In this document: positions 20,301 through 29,298 of the stretch, one piece after another
Position numbering within the stretch: the stretch's first letter is position 1
How the letters are laid out: every line of letters starts with the position of its first letter
Source: Trametes villosa
Taxonomy: Eukaryota; Basidiomycota; Agaricomycetes; Polyporales; Polyporaceae
Length of the DNA: 64,000 bases
Reading direction: 5' to 3'
Assembly (NCBI GenBank): GCA_002964805.2
Contig: PUDQ02000037.1
Location: 1-64,000, forward strand
Position numbers and translations under genes: made by a program
Notes under the pieces: generated by a model
Told to the model about the DNA's origin: nothing
Seen by the model: the letters and a program-made list of their open reading frames with translations, nothing else
Databases searched by the model: none

Positions 20301-22472
20301 ATGCCGGACGAGGTGACTAAACGGTTCACCACGATGATCCGCAACTATGTGTGGGATGATAAGCAGCACGTACCGATCGCGATGGACCAGCTGTATAGGC
20401 CGCGTACGGAGGGGGGCCTGAATCTCCTTGACTTGGACGCAAGGAATGAGGCGATAGATGTCATGTGGTTAAAAGCCTACCTTACCTTCGGAGGGCAGCG
20501 CCCCCAGTGGGCGTGCCTGGCGGATGACCTGATTGCGTCGGCCGTCCCCAGGGATGTGCACCTAAAAGAGCGCGAGCTGCGTGTCAATGTCTTTCTGCAG
20601 CACTGGAAACCGAAAGTAACAGCCCTACCACGGGAGCTCCGGGCCATGTTGAAAACGGCAAAGAAGTACGGCCTCCGCCAGGAGGGCCTGGCGTTCTCGA
20701 GGGAAATCCTGAGGGGAATGCCCATGTGGGACCACGTGCAGACGAAAGAGGGCGCGATCGGGAGGGCGTCCGCGGACTCCGCAGCAACCCGGTGCCTGCG
20801 AAGGAACCACGGGGCGCGCTCGGTGGGTGACTTCGAGCTCCTTGCAACGGCGTTGGATGCAGAGGCTCACAAGCCGACCCGAAAGTGCACCTGTGCGGAA
20901 TGTGAGAAGCAGGTAACGGAAATGAGGTGCTCGAACCCGCACCGGTGCTACCTGAAGGCGAAGAGCATCATGGACCTGTTGCCGGAGCGTTGGGACCCGA
21001 GGGGCGTGCACCCTGAAGACTATGAGGAGGGTGACTATCAGCGAGCGGTGTCAGCCTCCCCGGAAGGAATGGTCTTCGACCGTAGAGTGACGACGTACGG
21101 CACGGTGGCGGACTCACTGAGGATCTTCACGGCGAGTACCCCGCCGTGCACGAAGAGGCTGGACATGCGCGTGGAGTGGCCGGAGGAGACGACGGCTGTG
21201 GCGACTGACGGCTCCTGTGACCGCAATGGCGAGCGGGATGCTCGGGCGGGGGCTGGTGTCTTCGTGGGGGAGCACAGCGGCCTCAATATGGCGGTGAGGG
21301 TCCCGAGCACCCTGCCGCAAACGAACCAGACTGGGGAAATGATGGCGACATACCTGGCGTCGACGGGGATGCCGGCCCAGCTAGCCCTCTTGCACGAAAC
21401 GGACTCCATGACGGTTGTGAAGGAGATGACCGACCTGAGGCAGGCGCATGAGGACTCGGGCTACATCCTGAGGAAAAATGCTGACCTGACGAAGGCGGCG
21501 GTGGCGGCCCTACGGCGAAGACGAACCCACACGGCGCTCCGGTGGGTAAAGGGGCATAGTGGCCATGTGGGCAATGAAGGGGCTGATAGACTGGCTGCGG
21601 AGGGGGCGGGGAAGTGCGGTGCCGGAGCCCCCGCCCCGGAGGCACCTACGGAACTGGCGTTGTCGGGGGCGAAGCTGTCGGCGATGACACAGAAACTCGC
21701 GTACCGAGCGATCCGGGGGCGGAAGGAGGCGGCAATGGCCCCACGACCAAGCACGGTGAACAGGTTGGCGGAAGTGGTGAGTGCGGTCAAGGCAGCGTAT
21801 GGGCGGGAGGTGACAGATGAGACCCTATGGGCGTCGCTGGAGAGCCCGCATGTGTCGGCGGAGTGCCGGCAGTTTATGTGGCGAGTGCTGCACGACAGTT
21901 TCATGGTAGGCAGGCACTGGCTGCGGTCGCGCATGTCGGCCCAGCTCCAGGGCAGAGCTGAGTGCGGGGTATGTGGGGAGCTTGAGTCGATGCAGCACAT
22001 CCTTTTCGAGTGCAGGGCCCGTGGGCAGCGCCAGGTCTGGGACCTGCTGGAAAAGACGTTAGCAGGTGTGGCGCCGAAGTGGGTTAGCCCCACGTGGGGC
22101 ACGACGCTGGGGGCGGCGTGTGTGCGCTTTGAGAAACCGAATGGCTCACGGTGGACGTGCCGGGAGAGGCTGTGGACTATCCTCTGGACGGAGTCGGCAT
22201 TCCTTGTGTGGAAACTACGCTGTGAGCGGGTTATCCAGAACGAGGGTGTCGAGTTCTCGGATACGGAGGTGAGTAGGAGGTGGTATGCCACCATTAATAG
22301 GAGACTTGCGCTGGACCGGAAAACTGCACTTGCGGGGATCGGGCCTCGGAGAATCCGCGGAAGGCTAACGCCTGATGCTGTACATAGTATTTGGTGGCCA
22401 GTCCTGGATAATGCGGTAGGGCTGCCGACGAACTGGGTGGTGCAGAGCGAGGTTTTAGTGGGTATTAGGTGA
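17301..22472 (+). CDS. LINE ORF2: endonuclease, reverse transcriptase, RNase H
   Basis: 1723 codons, uninterrupted. A Gly/Asn/Arg-rich leader of about 105 residues precedes an EEP endonuclease at about 110-365 with Asn117/Asn119 ('SLNING'), Glu152 ('LLQETH'), Asp267/Asn269 ('AGDFNN'), Asp333 ('RLDRIYV') and the final Asp358-His359. Reverse transcriptase spans about 670-950, with 'YRPITLLN' at 692, Asp761 and the catalytic FADD at 862-865. RNase H is at about 1295-1440, from 'VATDGSCD'. A C-terminal zinc motif near 1555-1572 reads Cys-x2-Cys-x7-His-x4-Cys. The enzyme nicks target DNA and copies its own RNA onto the nick. All key residues are present, so ORF2 could still work in trans although ORF1 is broken. 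Confidence 0.95.
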   Translation: MRAGQLSTAETNNISPIYEVQSEANGLGRLDGEGGREDPTTNLMPEESSVENGGGAAAGALPDWRGNDSRSGGNGNGNGRSDENGGDGNQGSRGNRRRKRKDERLAAKTAVRIASLNINGYGTLVADHPNNKWGKVYRMMSDKRIGILLLQETHLTEQRRADLHRMFANRVKIFHSAHPSAPTQKEGVAIVLNKKIISTNDVRVFEVIPGRALQIEIPWRGGDKRNLLCIYAPTSEGVMERKEFYEQVRVYYETHQEVPRPDLMAGDFNNVEDTLDRVPAAAATADASIVELDNLKDSISLMAVDGWRATYPDRRDYTFQRGVGEARTLSRLDRIYVTSDIMPWAREWAIDPVGVKTDHNLVSVLLTTPNAPEVGKGRPIFPLHLVKDRKLVAQMKDRGMSAARELDVVAGKGRTAEANPQTILCALKKDWLAMARSRERATVPKLLREIEELDKQLKKVKTNANLTELVRAEETMALTSQLRKLREKRHKQQQERARAKHRVEGNRPTKYWSRLHREQAPREFITAFQCEGERTASGERVYEADPKKMADMARAHHDGIQCDDESVTAPEQRARDMERALEAIEVSVTDAQAGSMAAPISWEDCELALRFAKTGTAPGLDGIQYEVWKAVHARFVEDSRHEGRPKLDVVRLLAAAFEDARQHGVCDSTAFAEGWMSPIYKEKGDRTRIVNYRPITLLNTDYKLLSKILAIRLAEVAPDIVHTAQAGFVPGRRLRNHTQLARMMIAWAEFKEVNGAIVALDQEKAYDKIAHDYLWRVLERFRIPPQFTSLVRSMYANAETSVAINGVTSAKYRIYRGVRQGDPLSCLLFDLAIEPLSAMIRTSSISGIAIPGRAEALKATLFADDTTVYLSAADDFRELQRVLDTWCSAAKAKFNIGKTEIIPLGSPDYRNEMAVTYRETGKWGNYPENVHVAAEGEAVRILGAFMGNGADQCGIWTPKLEKVRLALERWKYGHSTLEGKKHTIQMTLGGMTQFLTDVQRMPDEVTKRFTTMIRNYVWDDKQHVPIAMDQLYRPRTEGGLNLLDLDARNEAIDVMWLKAYLTFGGQRPQWACLADDLIASAVPRDVHLKERELRVNVFLQHWKPKVTALPRELRAMLKTAKKYGLRQEGLAFSREILRGMPMWDHVQTKEGAIGRASADSAATRCLRRNHGARSVGDFELLATALDAEAHKPTRKCTCAECEKQVTEMRCSNPHRCYLKAKSIMDLLPERWDPRGVHPEDYEEGDYQRAVSASPEGMVFDRRVTTYGTVADSLRIFTASTPPCTKRLDMRVEWPEETTAVATDGSCDRNGERDARAGAGVFVGEHSGLNMAVRVPSTLPQTNQTGEMMATYLASTGMPAQLALLHETDSMTVVKEMTDLRQAHEDSGYILRKNADLTKAAVAALRRRRTHTALRWVKGHSGHVGNEGADRLAAEGAGKCGAGAPAPEAPTELALSGAKLSAMTQKLAYRAIRGRKEAAMAPRPSTVNRLAEVVSAVKAAYGREVTDETLWASLESPHVSAECRQFMWRVLHDSFMVGRHWLRSRMSAQLQGRAECGVCGELESMQHILFECRARGQRQVWDLLEKTLAGVAPKWVSPTWGTTLGAACVRFEKPNGSRWTCRERLWTILWTESAFLVWKLRCERVIQNEGVEFSDTEVSRRWYATINRRLALDRKTALAGIGPRRIRGRLTPDAVHSIWWPVLDNAVGLPTNWVVQSEVLVGIR

Positions 22473-22678
22473 GTAAAGTATGAGACCTGGAGTCCCACAC
22501 TGTGTGCGTAAAAGCATTTCCTTGCGGTAGATAGAGCGGAGGTATGCACCAGGCGAGTGGCCCGGGGCTGTGCCCTGGGTGGCGAGCCTGCTCAGCGCGC
22601 CTAAGTGTAGCACGACAAGCCCCTCTGGGGACCACTGTAGCACTTTGGCAATATATGCACTCCTACCAAAAAAAAAAA
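22473..22678 (+). other. LINE 3' untranslated tail with poly(A)
   Basis: A short 3' UTR ending in eleven A (22668-22678), the mark of target-primed reverse transcription. The flanking DNA begins TTCCTAGGCGCGCG; no matching copy was found near 7522-7679. Confidence 0.75.
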
Positions 22679-23242
22679 TTCCTAGGCGCGCGTCCGAGCG
22701 CCCAGTAGACCGATATGGTAGAGATATCGAGAGACGGTCGTGCCGAGCACGAAGATAACGCGGCACTCCAGATCCGATCGCGACACTCCGCCAAGCGAGA
22801 CGCGCCTGTGGCTGAGCGCGTACGTTGTCGCGGTACAATATCAGCGAAGTCCGTTGTAGCCTCGCTCGCCTCACAGGATACTTGGGAGTATGTGGAATAG
22901 GGTGTTGGACGAGCTTGCAAAAAAGTCTCCGGGACAGAATCTGACGAAACCGGGTGGTTCCCGCAATCCTCATGAGATCTCATAGTACTGAAGAACTGCC
23001 AGAAAACTGCTCCGGAGGCTTGCTTTGTCTGAACCTTCAAAGTACAATACAAGCACCCGATTTTGCTCTATCTAGTGTGATAAGTGAGTGTCGAGTGTGG
23101 TAGCTCAGGCCTGGCACATCCCAAAACGGAGTAGTTGCGAATTAAGCGCCCATCAACCGTAAAGTATCTCTGCCATGGAGACAGCGAAAGGAGAGGGAGG
23201 AGGGGGGAAATCAAATGAGTAATTGTCCTGTACCTCCTCACA
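22679..23242. other. Spacer between LINE tail and repeated-family gene
   Basis: 564 bp with no supported gene. It holds the 5' region of the gene starting at 23243; no clear TATA element was seen. Confidence 0.4.
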
Positions 23243-26200
23243 ATGTCCTGGAGCCCACAGAAAAGACGTTCCCCTGCCCAGAAAGCTCAGCAGCAGAAGA
23301 ATCTACAAAGAATCAACAACAAGGAGAACACCCACCCTGCAGCTGCCCCCGAGGCTCGGAACCACGAAGAGGCACAGATTCCGCACAGTGACGACCTGGA
23401 GAACACTCAGCAGAAGCTCGCAATCGAGCAGGAGAAGAGAGCGGAGACGTACCAGGACCTACGGAACGCACGGCGTCGCGAAAGCCGCCTCCGAAGCGCA
23501 AATGGAAAACTAACTGCACAGTTAGCCGTCTTACAAGACAGTGTGGACGCACTCACAGCGGATCAAGCCGTCTCGCACGAGCTCAGCATACAGCTTCGCA
23601 CCTCGCTGCAGGAAGCGCAGGAAGCGGCCAATTCTTCGGCACATGAGGCCATACAAGCACGCGGAACACTGTCCTTGCTAGAGGAAATCCATCGCGAAAG
23701 CCTCAAAACGGTTCAGGACCACGACGCGATACGGACGCAGGAGACTCACCGGTGGACCGAAATGGTCATGGCCTCCGCTCGGTCTGACGTTGAGGCGGCC
23801 CGCAGGAGCGCTGACTGTGCAATTGCGGCAGCTCGCGAGCGCGCGGATGCGGCATCAACCCGAGCCGCAGCGACTCTTGCGGAGGCTCGTGTCCACGAAG
23901 AGCACCTACATCAGCGCTATCAGTCAGCCTTAGCAATGTTAGACACATGGGCACGCACCGTCCTTTCCGACTGCCAGCGAAGTACGGCCGCGCCGGGAGA
24001 TGGACGACGAGGGGGAGCAGAAGAACAGGACTCCGAGATGGTGGCCGGATCCGGGAACACTGACGCTGAGGCGGCCGAAGAAGACATGGCGGCTGCAGAA
24101 GACTCCGTCCAAGGGACGAGGGACAAGCACGAGCGCGGAGGCGAGGGGCATGGTGGAAGAGGCTGGGACTGGGGCGAGGGCAGGCGGCTACTAGAAGCTT
24201 CGGGCGGCGCTGCGGCTGGAAAGCAGATGACCATGGCGCTGGAAGAAGTCAGCGAGCTTCTTGGGGAGGCAAGCTCGAGCTTACACGCGCAAGCGCACTC
24301 CGGAGGTGCCGCGGACACGCTCCCAACGCAGCTGGACGAAGCACGACTCGAGATCAAGCAACTTCAGGAGCGCGTGCACGCGCTCACCCGCCGAAACGAC
24401 ACCCTCCGCAAACGAGTTGACCGCCATCCCGAACAACTCACCCGAGCTGTTGATAAAGCACTTCAGTCCAGCCAGAGTGGCAGTTCACGACCCGTTCACC
24501 TACCGCTGAAGGAGAAGGGCGTCATCCCCGATCCAGTGCGGATCCTCATCCTCGACCTTGTTGCGCTAGGTCTCCGTGTCAAGCAGGTCGTAGGCGCGGT
24601 GTCCACGGTTGCCGCCAGCGTTGGGGCGGAGGTGTCGGGTAGCTTCAGTGAACGGTCCGTTCGCAGAGTCGTCCGCGAAGGGGGTGGCGCCAGCCGCATG
24701 CAGATAGCAGAAGACGTTGTGCAAGCAGAAAGTAAGCAGACCTATGACAATCATTAGCGAAAGAGTCTCACAAGTGTACCAGGTGTTACACTCAGCAGCG
24801 ATGGGACCACCAACCGCAGTATCAACTATGACTCCCGCCACATCTACACACACAGCGGCGACTCGCACACCCGCCGGACACTAGGGATCGAGTCTGCTCC
24901 AAACCATACCAGCGAAACACAGTTAGCGGGGTGGAAACAAACCATCAGGAACATCTTTGACACCTACAATGCGAGCCCGCGAGGGCAGACCCGACCGCAC
25001 GACCCCCGCATCTTCTCGGCACGCATTGCGGGGACACTCTCTGATCATGCCGCCGATCAGGAGAAGCTGAGCGGCCTTGTCGAGGAGTGGAAGAAGGCGA
25101 GCGATCGGGAACTCCGGGGAGAGCGCGCGATGGCAGCTATGGACCGTGCGGAGCTTCTACTAGTCACCCTCGAAGAAACTGCGAAGCTAGTCAACGATGC
25201 AGGCGGCCATGAGAGGTGGGAGCAGCTGGACACGGACGCACTCACTTCGCATGGAAGCGCAGTCCGAACCGCCGTGATCCGTCGCCTCGGGGACAGCGCC
25301 TATGCTTCTCTCTCTCTTGCAGAGAAGGCCGACGTCGACCTCTTTGTCAGGGCTGGGTGTTGCATGCACAAAGAACTGAACACCGTCAAAGGTGGGAACA
25401 CTCGCATGATGACTTACTGGGCAAGCGCCGGCGTGCCTGGACCCGTTCTTCTCATGAACAAAGGCAACGCTGCGGCTGCTGAGGCTGGGGCGCGGGACCA
25501 TGCCGAAAGCGTGTCCATCGGTGGGGGTGTCAAGGTCACGGAGCTTGCAGGGAACCTGTTCAACCACAAGGACGATAAGAAAGGGCATCAGGACACGATG
25601 CGGTACTACTTCGAGGCCGCTCTCGGAACACGCGTCAACTTCCCCGACACGAGCAACACACGCTACCAGTCGCACTGCGAGGCCGCTGCGGAGATCCTGC
25701 TCCACCTCCCTCTCTATCTGTCCTTCCTCGAGCTCGTGCGCGACAAGAAGGACCGGGTCGGGTTCAATCACATGGAGCAGCATCAGCAAAAGCCCGACTT
25801 GTATACAGGGCGCTGCAGGGCGCTACGAATCTGGCAGAGCGCTGTGAGGCGCCCGCCGGATCCGGCGAGGTACTGCAGGGCGCTACAACCCAGCGTCATA
25901 AGCTACTCACTCTACACGCACTTCGTCGGTGGCTGCGAACTTACTACAGCGCTCTGGCGTATATAGCCCGGACCTACGAATGTATTGTAGTCAGCTGCCT
26001 GCCTTGAGTAGTATACGAGAAATATATGCAGAAGCTTGCAGGGTGTGATGGAAAAGCGAATGCATGACCAAATTATTTAGTGCTCCGAGTTGACCGCAGG
26101 CACGTCGCTCACGGGGATCTTACAGAACGCAGAAGGGTAGTACGATATTAATTGTGGGCTTGCAGGATGAGTAGTTCTAGAGGGGAAGTCGAGCGATGCT

Positions 26201-28516
26201 GCTCCTGTGGTGTGGCAACGGAGTGACGTGACGTCGGCGCGTGCACTCCGACTCCTCCTTGTCAGAAGGTGACGCGTTGACGCGCTGACGCCGACTTCTC
26301 GAGACTCGCGATCGACGTGCCGGGTCCACTCTAGGGTGTTCGTCTTCACCTTACTCGGCACCCATTCTGGCCAACCCTAGAACCCTGTGCCCTGAAGTCC
26401 CCAGTATCTGCCGGCATAAAGGGACCCAACTCGCGCAAAGACTCATTCTCGCCCCTTGTCTCCCTACCACCACCATCTATCAGTGCAACCGCCTTCACGG
26501 ACTCCGGCAACCGCATGCCCTTACCAGCCCTACGACGGAGGACCTCAGTGGCGTCCGGTAACAGTGAGTTGCTTGTTTTTCACAAGTTATCCCGGAGTAT
26601 GCGCTAGATTGCTCGTGATGTTGACAGCAATACGTCTTCCACACACCCAAGGTGAGTCTTCAGCCACACCTTGTTGATGCAAACAGCGTAAGTCGCCCTT
26701 TTTATGCGCATATACTCACCGACTTGCGCATATATGCGCCTTTCCTAGCCAGTACTAACCCGGCCGCCGGGACCCGGAGAGCATAACACCGCCGCCTCCT
26801 CTAACGAGTCCAGACAGTCACTAACAGGCTTTACATCTTTAGGTATTGCCCGGATCGACTCCTCACTGCTCGCAGGCTCTGCTAGGTACTCTCAGCGGCA
26901 TCTCTAGGATCACACCTTGGCTCGGGTGTTTGCCCTGGGTCACCTCGTCTTCTCCGTCTAAGCTGGATGCTATGCCTCGATCTCTCTGGGCGCCGGTGCT
27001 CATGCCGCCCTGCGGCGTTGACTTTTTTAGGGCTCCGGTAGCTGCCGGGCTTCGATGGCTGCCCACTCGGTCCACTATACGTACCTAGCAGCGAAAATAT
27101 ATTTGATTTTCACCACTTTTCCTGACCACGCTCGAGCAAACCCGGTGCCATGCATATAAGGAATAGCCGGCCACAGATTGATTTTTGGGCTGGTCGGACC
27201 TACGTACTATAGAGCTCTGTAGGGCTCTGTCAGACCGCGAGGGGCAGTAGGTAGGGCGCTGCAGGCTCTCGCGCGAGGTCCGGTAGAGCTCTGTCGGCCG
27301 GCACCTGACGTCTGTTAGAGCGCTACGAAGGTACTACAGGGCACTATCCGGTAAGGCCTATTTCCGTGGCTGGTATGCAGCCTATCGTCGGAGCCTACTG
27401 ACCCTACACGGCCCTACGAGGCCTGTAGAGCGCTGCATGACACACGGGTACTTTGCTGATGAGAACGTCCATCTCGGGCTCAAGGACGAACCTACCCTCA
27501 CCGAGCTCTGCGCCCTTGCTCTCTACTCGCAAGCCATCAGCCGGCCCTATCTTGCTGAAGTCCGGGGATGTGGCACCAATCACCTAGACCTTGGGCCGCT
27601 GCATGAACGTGTGCGCGCGCACTGCCGCGCAATCATCAACTCACCCGAGCTCATCCTCACCCCGGGCGCATCCCATGTCACAGGGGCTCTTGGCGGGGGG
27701 CCGTGGCAACGCCCGGAGGTCATGCAAGCTATCTGGGAGCTTGTGCCTTCCTTGCCGCACCTTCCGGGCGTGTTGAAGATGTTCTTCGAGGGAGCCCTAG
27801 AGACGTGGGAGCGTTTCTGTCGGGAGTTCGCCCCGGGTGGAAAGATTGCAGGACTCACTGAAGCTCAGCGCAAGCGCGCGTGGATGCCGCCTACGAACGA
27901 CGACAACGAGGGCGCACTCGGCGGGTACCGTGTTGATTCGCGGCAAGCACCTAACATGTCAGTCGGTCACCACAACGCGCGCAGGATGTACAAGATCAAC
28001 AACACCCGGGCATACCTTCAAGACCTGGATCCGGAGAACCGGAAGTTCTTGCGGCAGGTTGCACGACAGGAGACGAACGACGGGGAGGCCGAACGGAAGA
28101 GGAAACGGGAGATTGTCGAAGAAGACGAGCGCACGGCGGCGAAGAAGAGGGCGGCTATCCGGGAGCGGGACGGCAAGAAGGCTGCACGCAGAACGAAGCT
28201 TGCGGGGATCGATCCCATCCTCCAAGCCGATCGGCTCAGTGCAAAGAGCCTGACAGCGGCTCAAATCGAGGAGCAGCTTGATTGGCATCGCGAGTTCTAC
28301 GACACTGCTCCGAAGGGTCAGAAACAAATCCCAATGAAGAGCCACTTACGGAACAAGGCAGCAAAACTAGCCGCACTCATCGCAGCGGTGGAACGCTTCA
28401 ACGCGAGCCCATTGGACCCGTTGCCGACCGTAGAAACAGCTCTCATGGGGTCACAGCCCACGCCGGTCGACGAGGAGGAATGCGGGGTAGATTGGGGTAG
28501 CGATGAGGACTGTTAG
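23243..28516 (+). pseudogene. Large coiled-coil gene of an unnamed repeated fungal family, split by insertion
   Basis: Exons 23243-24731, 24783-25780 and, after an inserted element, 27464-28516. The intron at 24732-24782 (51 bp, GTAAGC...CAG) joins the two parts in frame, and removing 25781-27463 restores '...GFNHMEQ' + 'NVHLGL...'. The ancestral product is 1179 aa. The N-terminal third is Lys/Gln-rich then coiled-coil (about 30-200, again 340-395). Conserved-looking blocks follow: 'SSDGTTNRSINYDSRHIYTH', 'RAGCCMHKELNTVKGG', 'MPPTNDDNEGALGGYRV'. The C-terminus is Lys/Arg- and acid-rich. From memory, proteins with these blocks occur in many copies in Agaricomycete genomes, which suggests a mobile-element gene, but I know no assigned function and see no DDE signature. 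Confidence 0.75.
25781..27461. mobile_element. 1.68-kb non-autonomous inverted-repeat element
   Basis: Starts CATCAGCAAAAGCCCG and ends with the complement of CATCAGCAAAGTACCCG: a 10-bp perfect terminal inverted repeat, then imperfect. The dinucleotide AG occurs on both sides (25779-25780 and 27462-27463), and element plus AG is 1683 bp, whose removal restores the host frame. Both ends carry many short repeats like GGGCGCTGCAG and TAGAGCGCTGCA, typical of subterminal transposase-binding sites. No transposase frame is present. The middle (about 26380-27110) has CT-rich, promoter-like sequence of unknown origin. The superfamily is unassigned; a 2-bp duplication other than TA is uncommon and the duplication could be misjudged. 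Confidence 0.75.
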
Positions 28517-29298
28517 TGGCCGGGGTGGTGGATCAGGTCCTGGGATTGTGCTGGCTGGTTCTTGCGAGTTCGAACGAGGGGATGTCCAGAATACAGATAC
28601 ATAGAGCTCCTAGTAGTAGATACAGCCCTGTATTGGTCGTAGACGACGTCTAAATACGCAGCTAGGAGGACGTGGTGTGAGATGTACCGCCAGAAACGCG
28701 TCGACGCGTGGTCGGAGTTCCGATCGCGTTTGATATCGATCGCGTTGTGGCTATCTAATCAGGACAATTGGCACCCCGCGCGGGCGCTTCTCCCCCCTGA
28801 CTCGGACATCCCCTCTGGCGGTGTTGCCGCTCCCCACTAAGATCGAGAGGCGCCCGAGTGCTACTCATCCTACACTTCTCTTCAACTTGGACTCTCCATT
28901 TTCCGCTCAATCGTGTAGAGGCCCGACATGTGAGTCTCCCGTGCCAAATTCCATCTGCATGGAGCTCTTCAGACCTACATATCTGTGGCGAACCTGTTAT
29001 CGCCAGGGCGCCCGCCCGTCCCCGCATTCAGTATCGCGAGGCGCACAACTGGACCAATCCATCAACCACCTGATAAGTCGGCAGCTCGGAACTATACACT
29101 TGAGGCGTCCTCCCACACGGTCTCAGCCCCTTCCCGCTCGAATGCCTCGGTATATGCCTCTATTCTGGTCACACGCCCCAGGGGCCGTATCCACTCTATC
29201 GCGCCTGGCGCGGTCCGGGCAGAGTGGCTGCCCCCGTTTAAAGTTGCTCGACGCCCCGCCGTGCGCGGTGGCTGCTCCTTGCCTGACCCCTTGACGAT
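28517..29298. other. Spacer upstream of ATG22-like gene
   Basis: 782 bp with no supported gene. Near 29236 there is a TTTAAAG stretch about 60 bp before the ATG that could serve as a TATA element for the downstream gene. Confidence 0.4.

Larger units (their letters stand above)
7522..22678 (+). mobile_element. Tad-like non-LTR retrotransposon (LINE), interrupted by gypsy-2
   Basis: A two-ORF LINE. ORF1 (7679 to 16843, split by gypsy-2) carries a CCHC knuckle. ORF2 (17301-22472) carries an apurinic-type endonuclease, reverse transcriptase and RNase H. A run of eleven A at 22668-22678 closes the unit. Without the 6638-bp gypsy-2 insertion (element plus one target-site copy) it is about 8.5 kb. 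The domain set endonuclease-RT-RNaseH resembles fungal Tad elements. The 5' end is uncertain: it falls somewhere between the gypsy-1 LTR edge (7521) and ATG 7679, or lies beyond gypsy-1 if that element landed in its 5' leader. I saw no clear target-site duplication flanking the A-tail. Confidence 0.85.

Noticed and set aside
21461..22549. 362-codon minus-strand frame opposite LINE ORF2
   Set aside because: Antisense to the RNase H and C-terminal part, whose motifs are clear on the plus strand.
22668..22720. Possible LINE target-site duplication after the A-tail (TTCCTAGGCGCGCG)
   Set aside because: No convincing copy found in 7522-7679; resemblances there are only GC-rich chance matches.
25795..25895. 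Short GCGCT repeats considered as a CRISPR-like or tandem array
   Set aside because: Spacing is irregular, spacers are not unique units, and the repeats belong to transposon ends in a eukaryotic genome.
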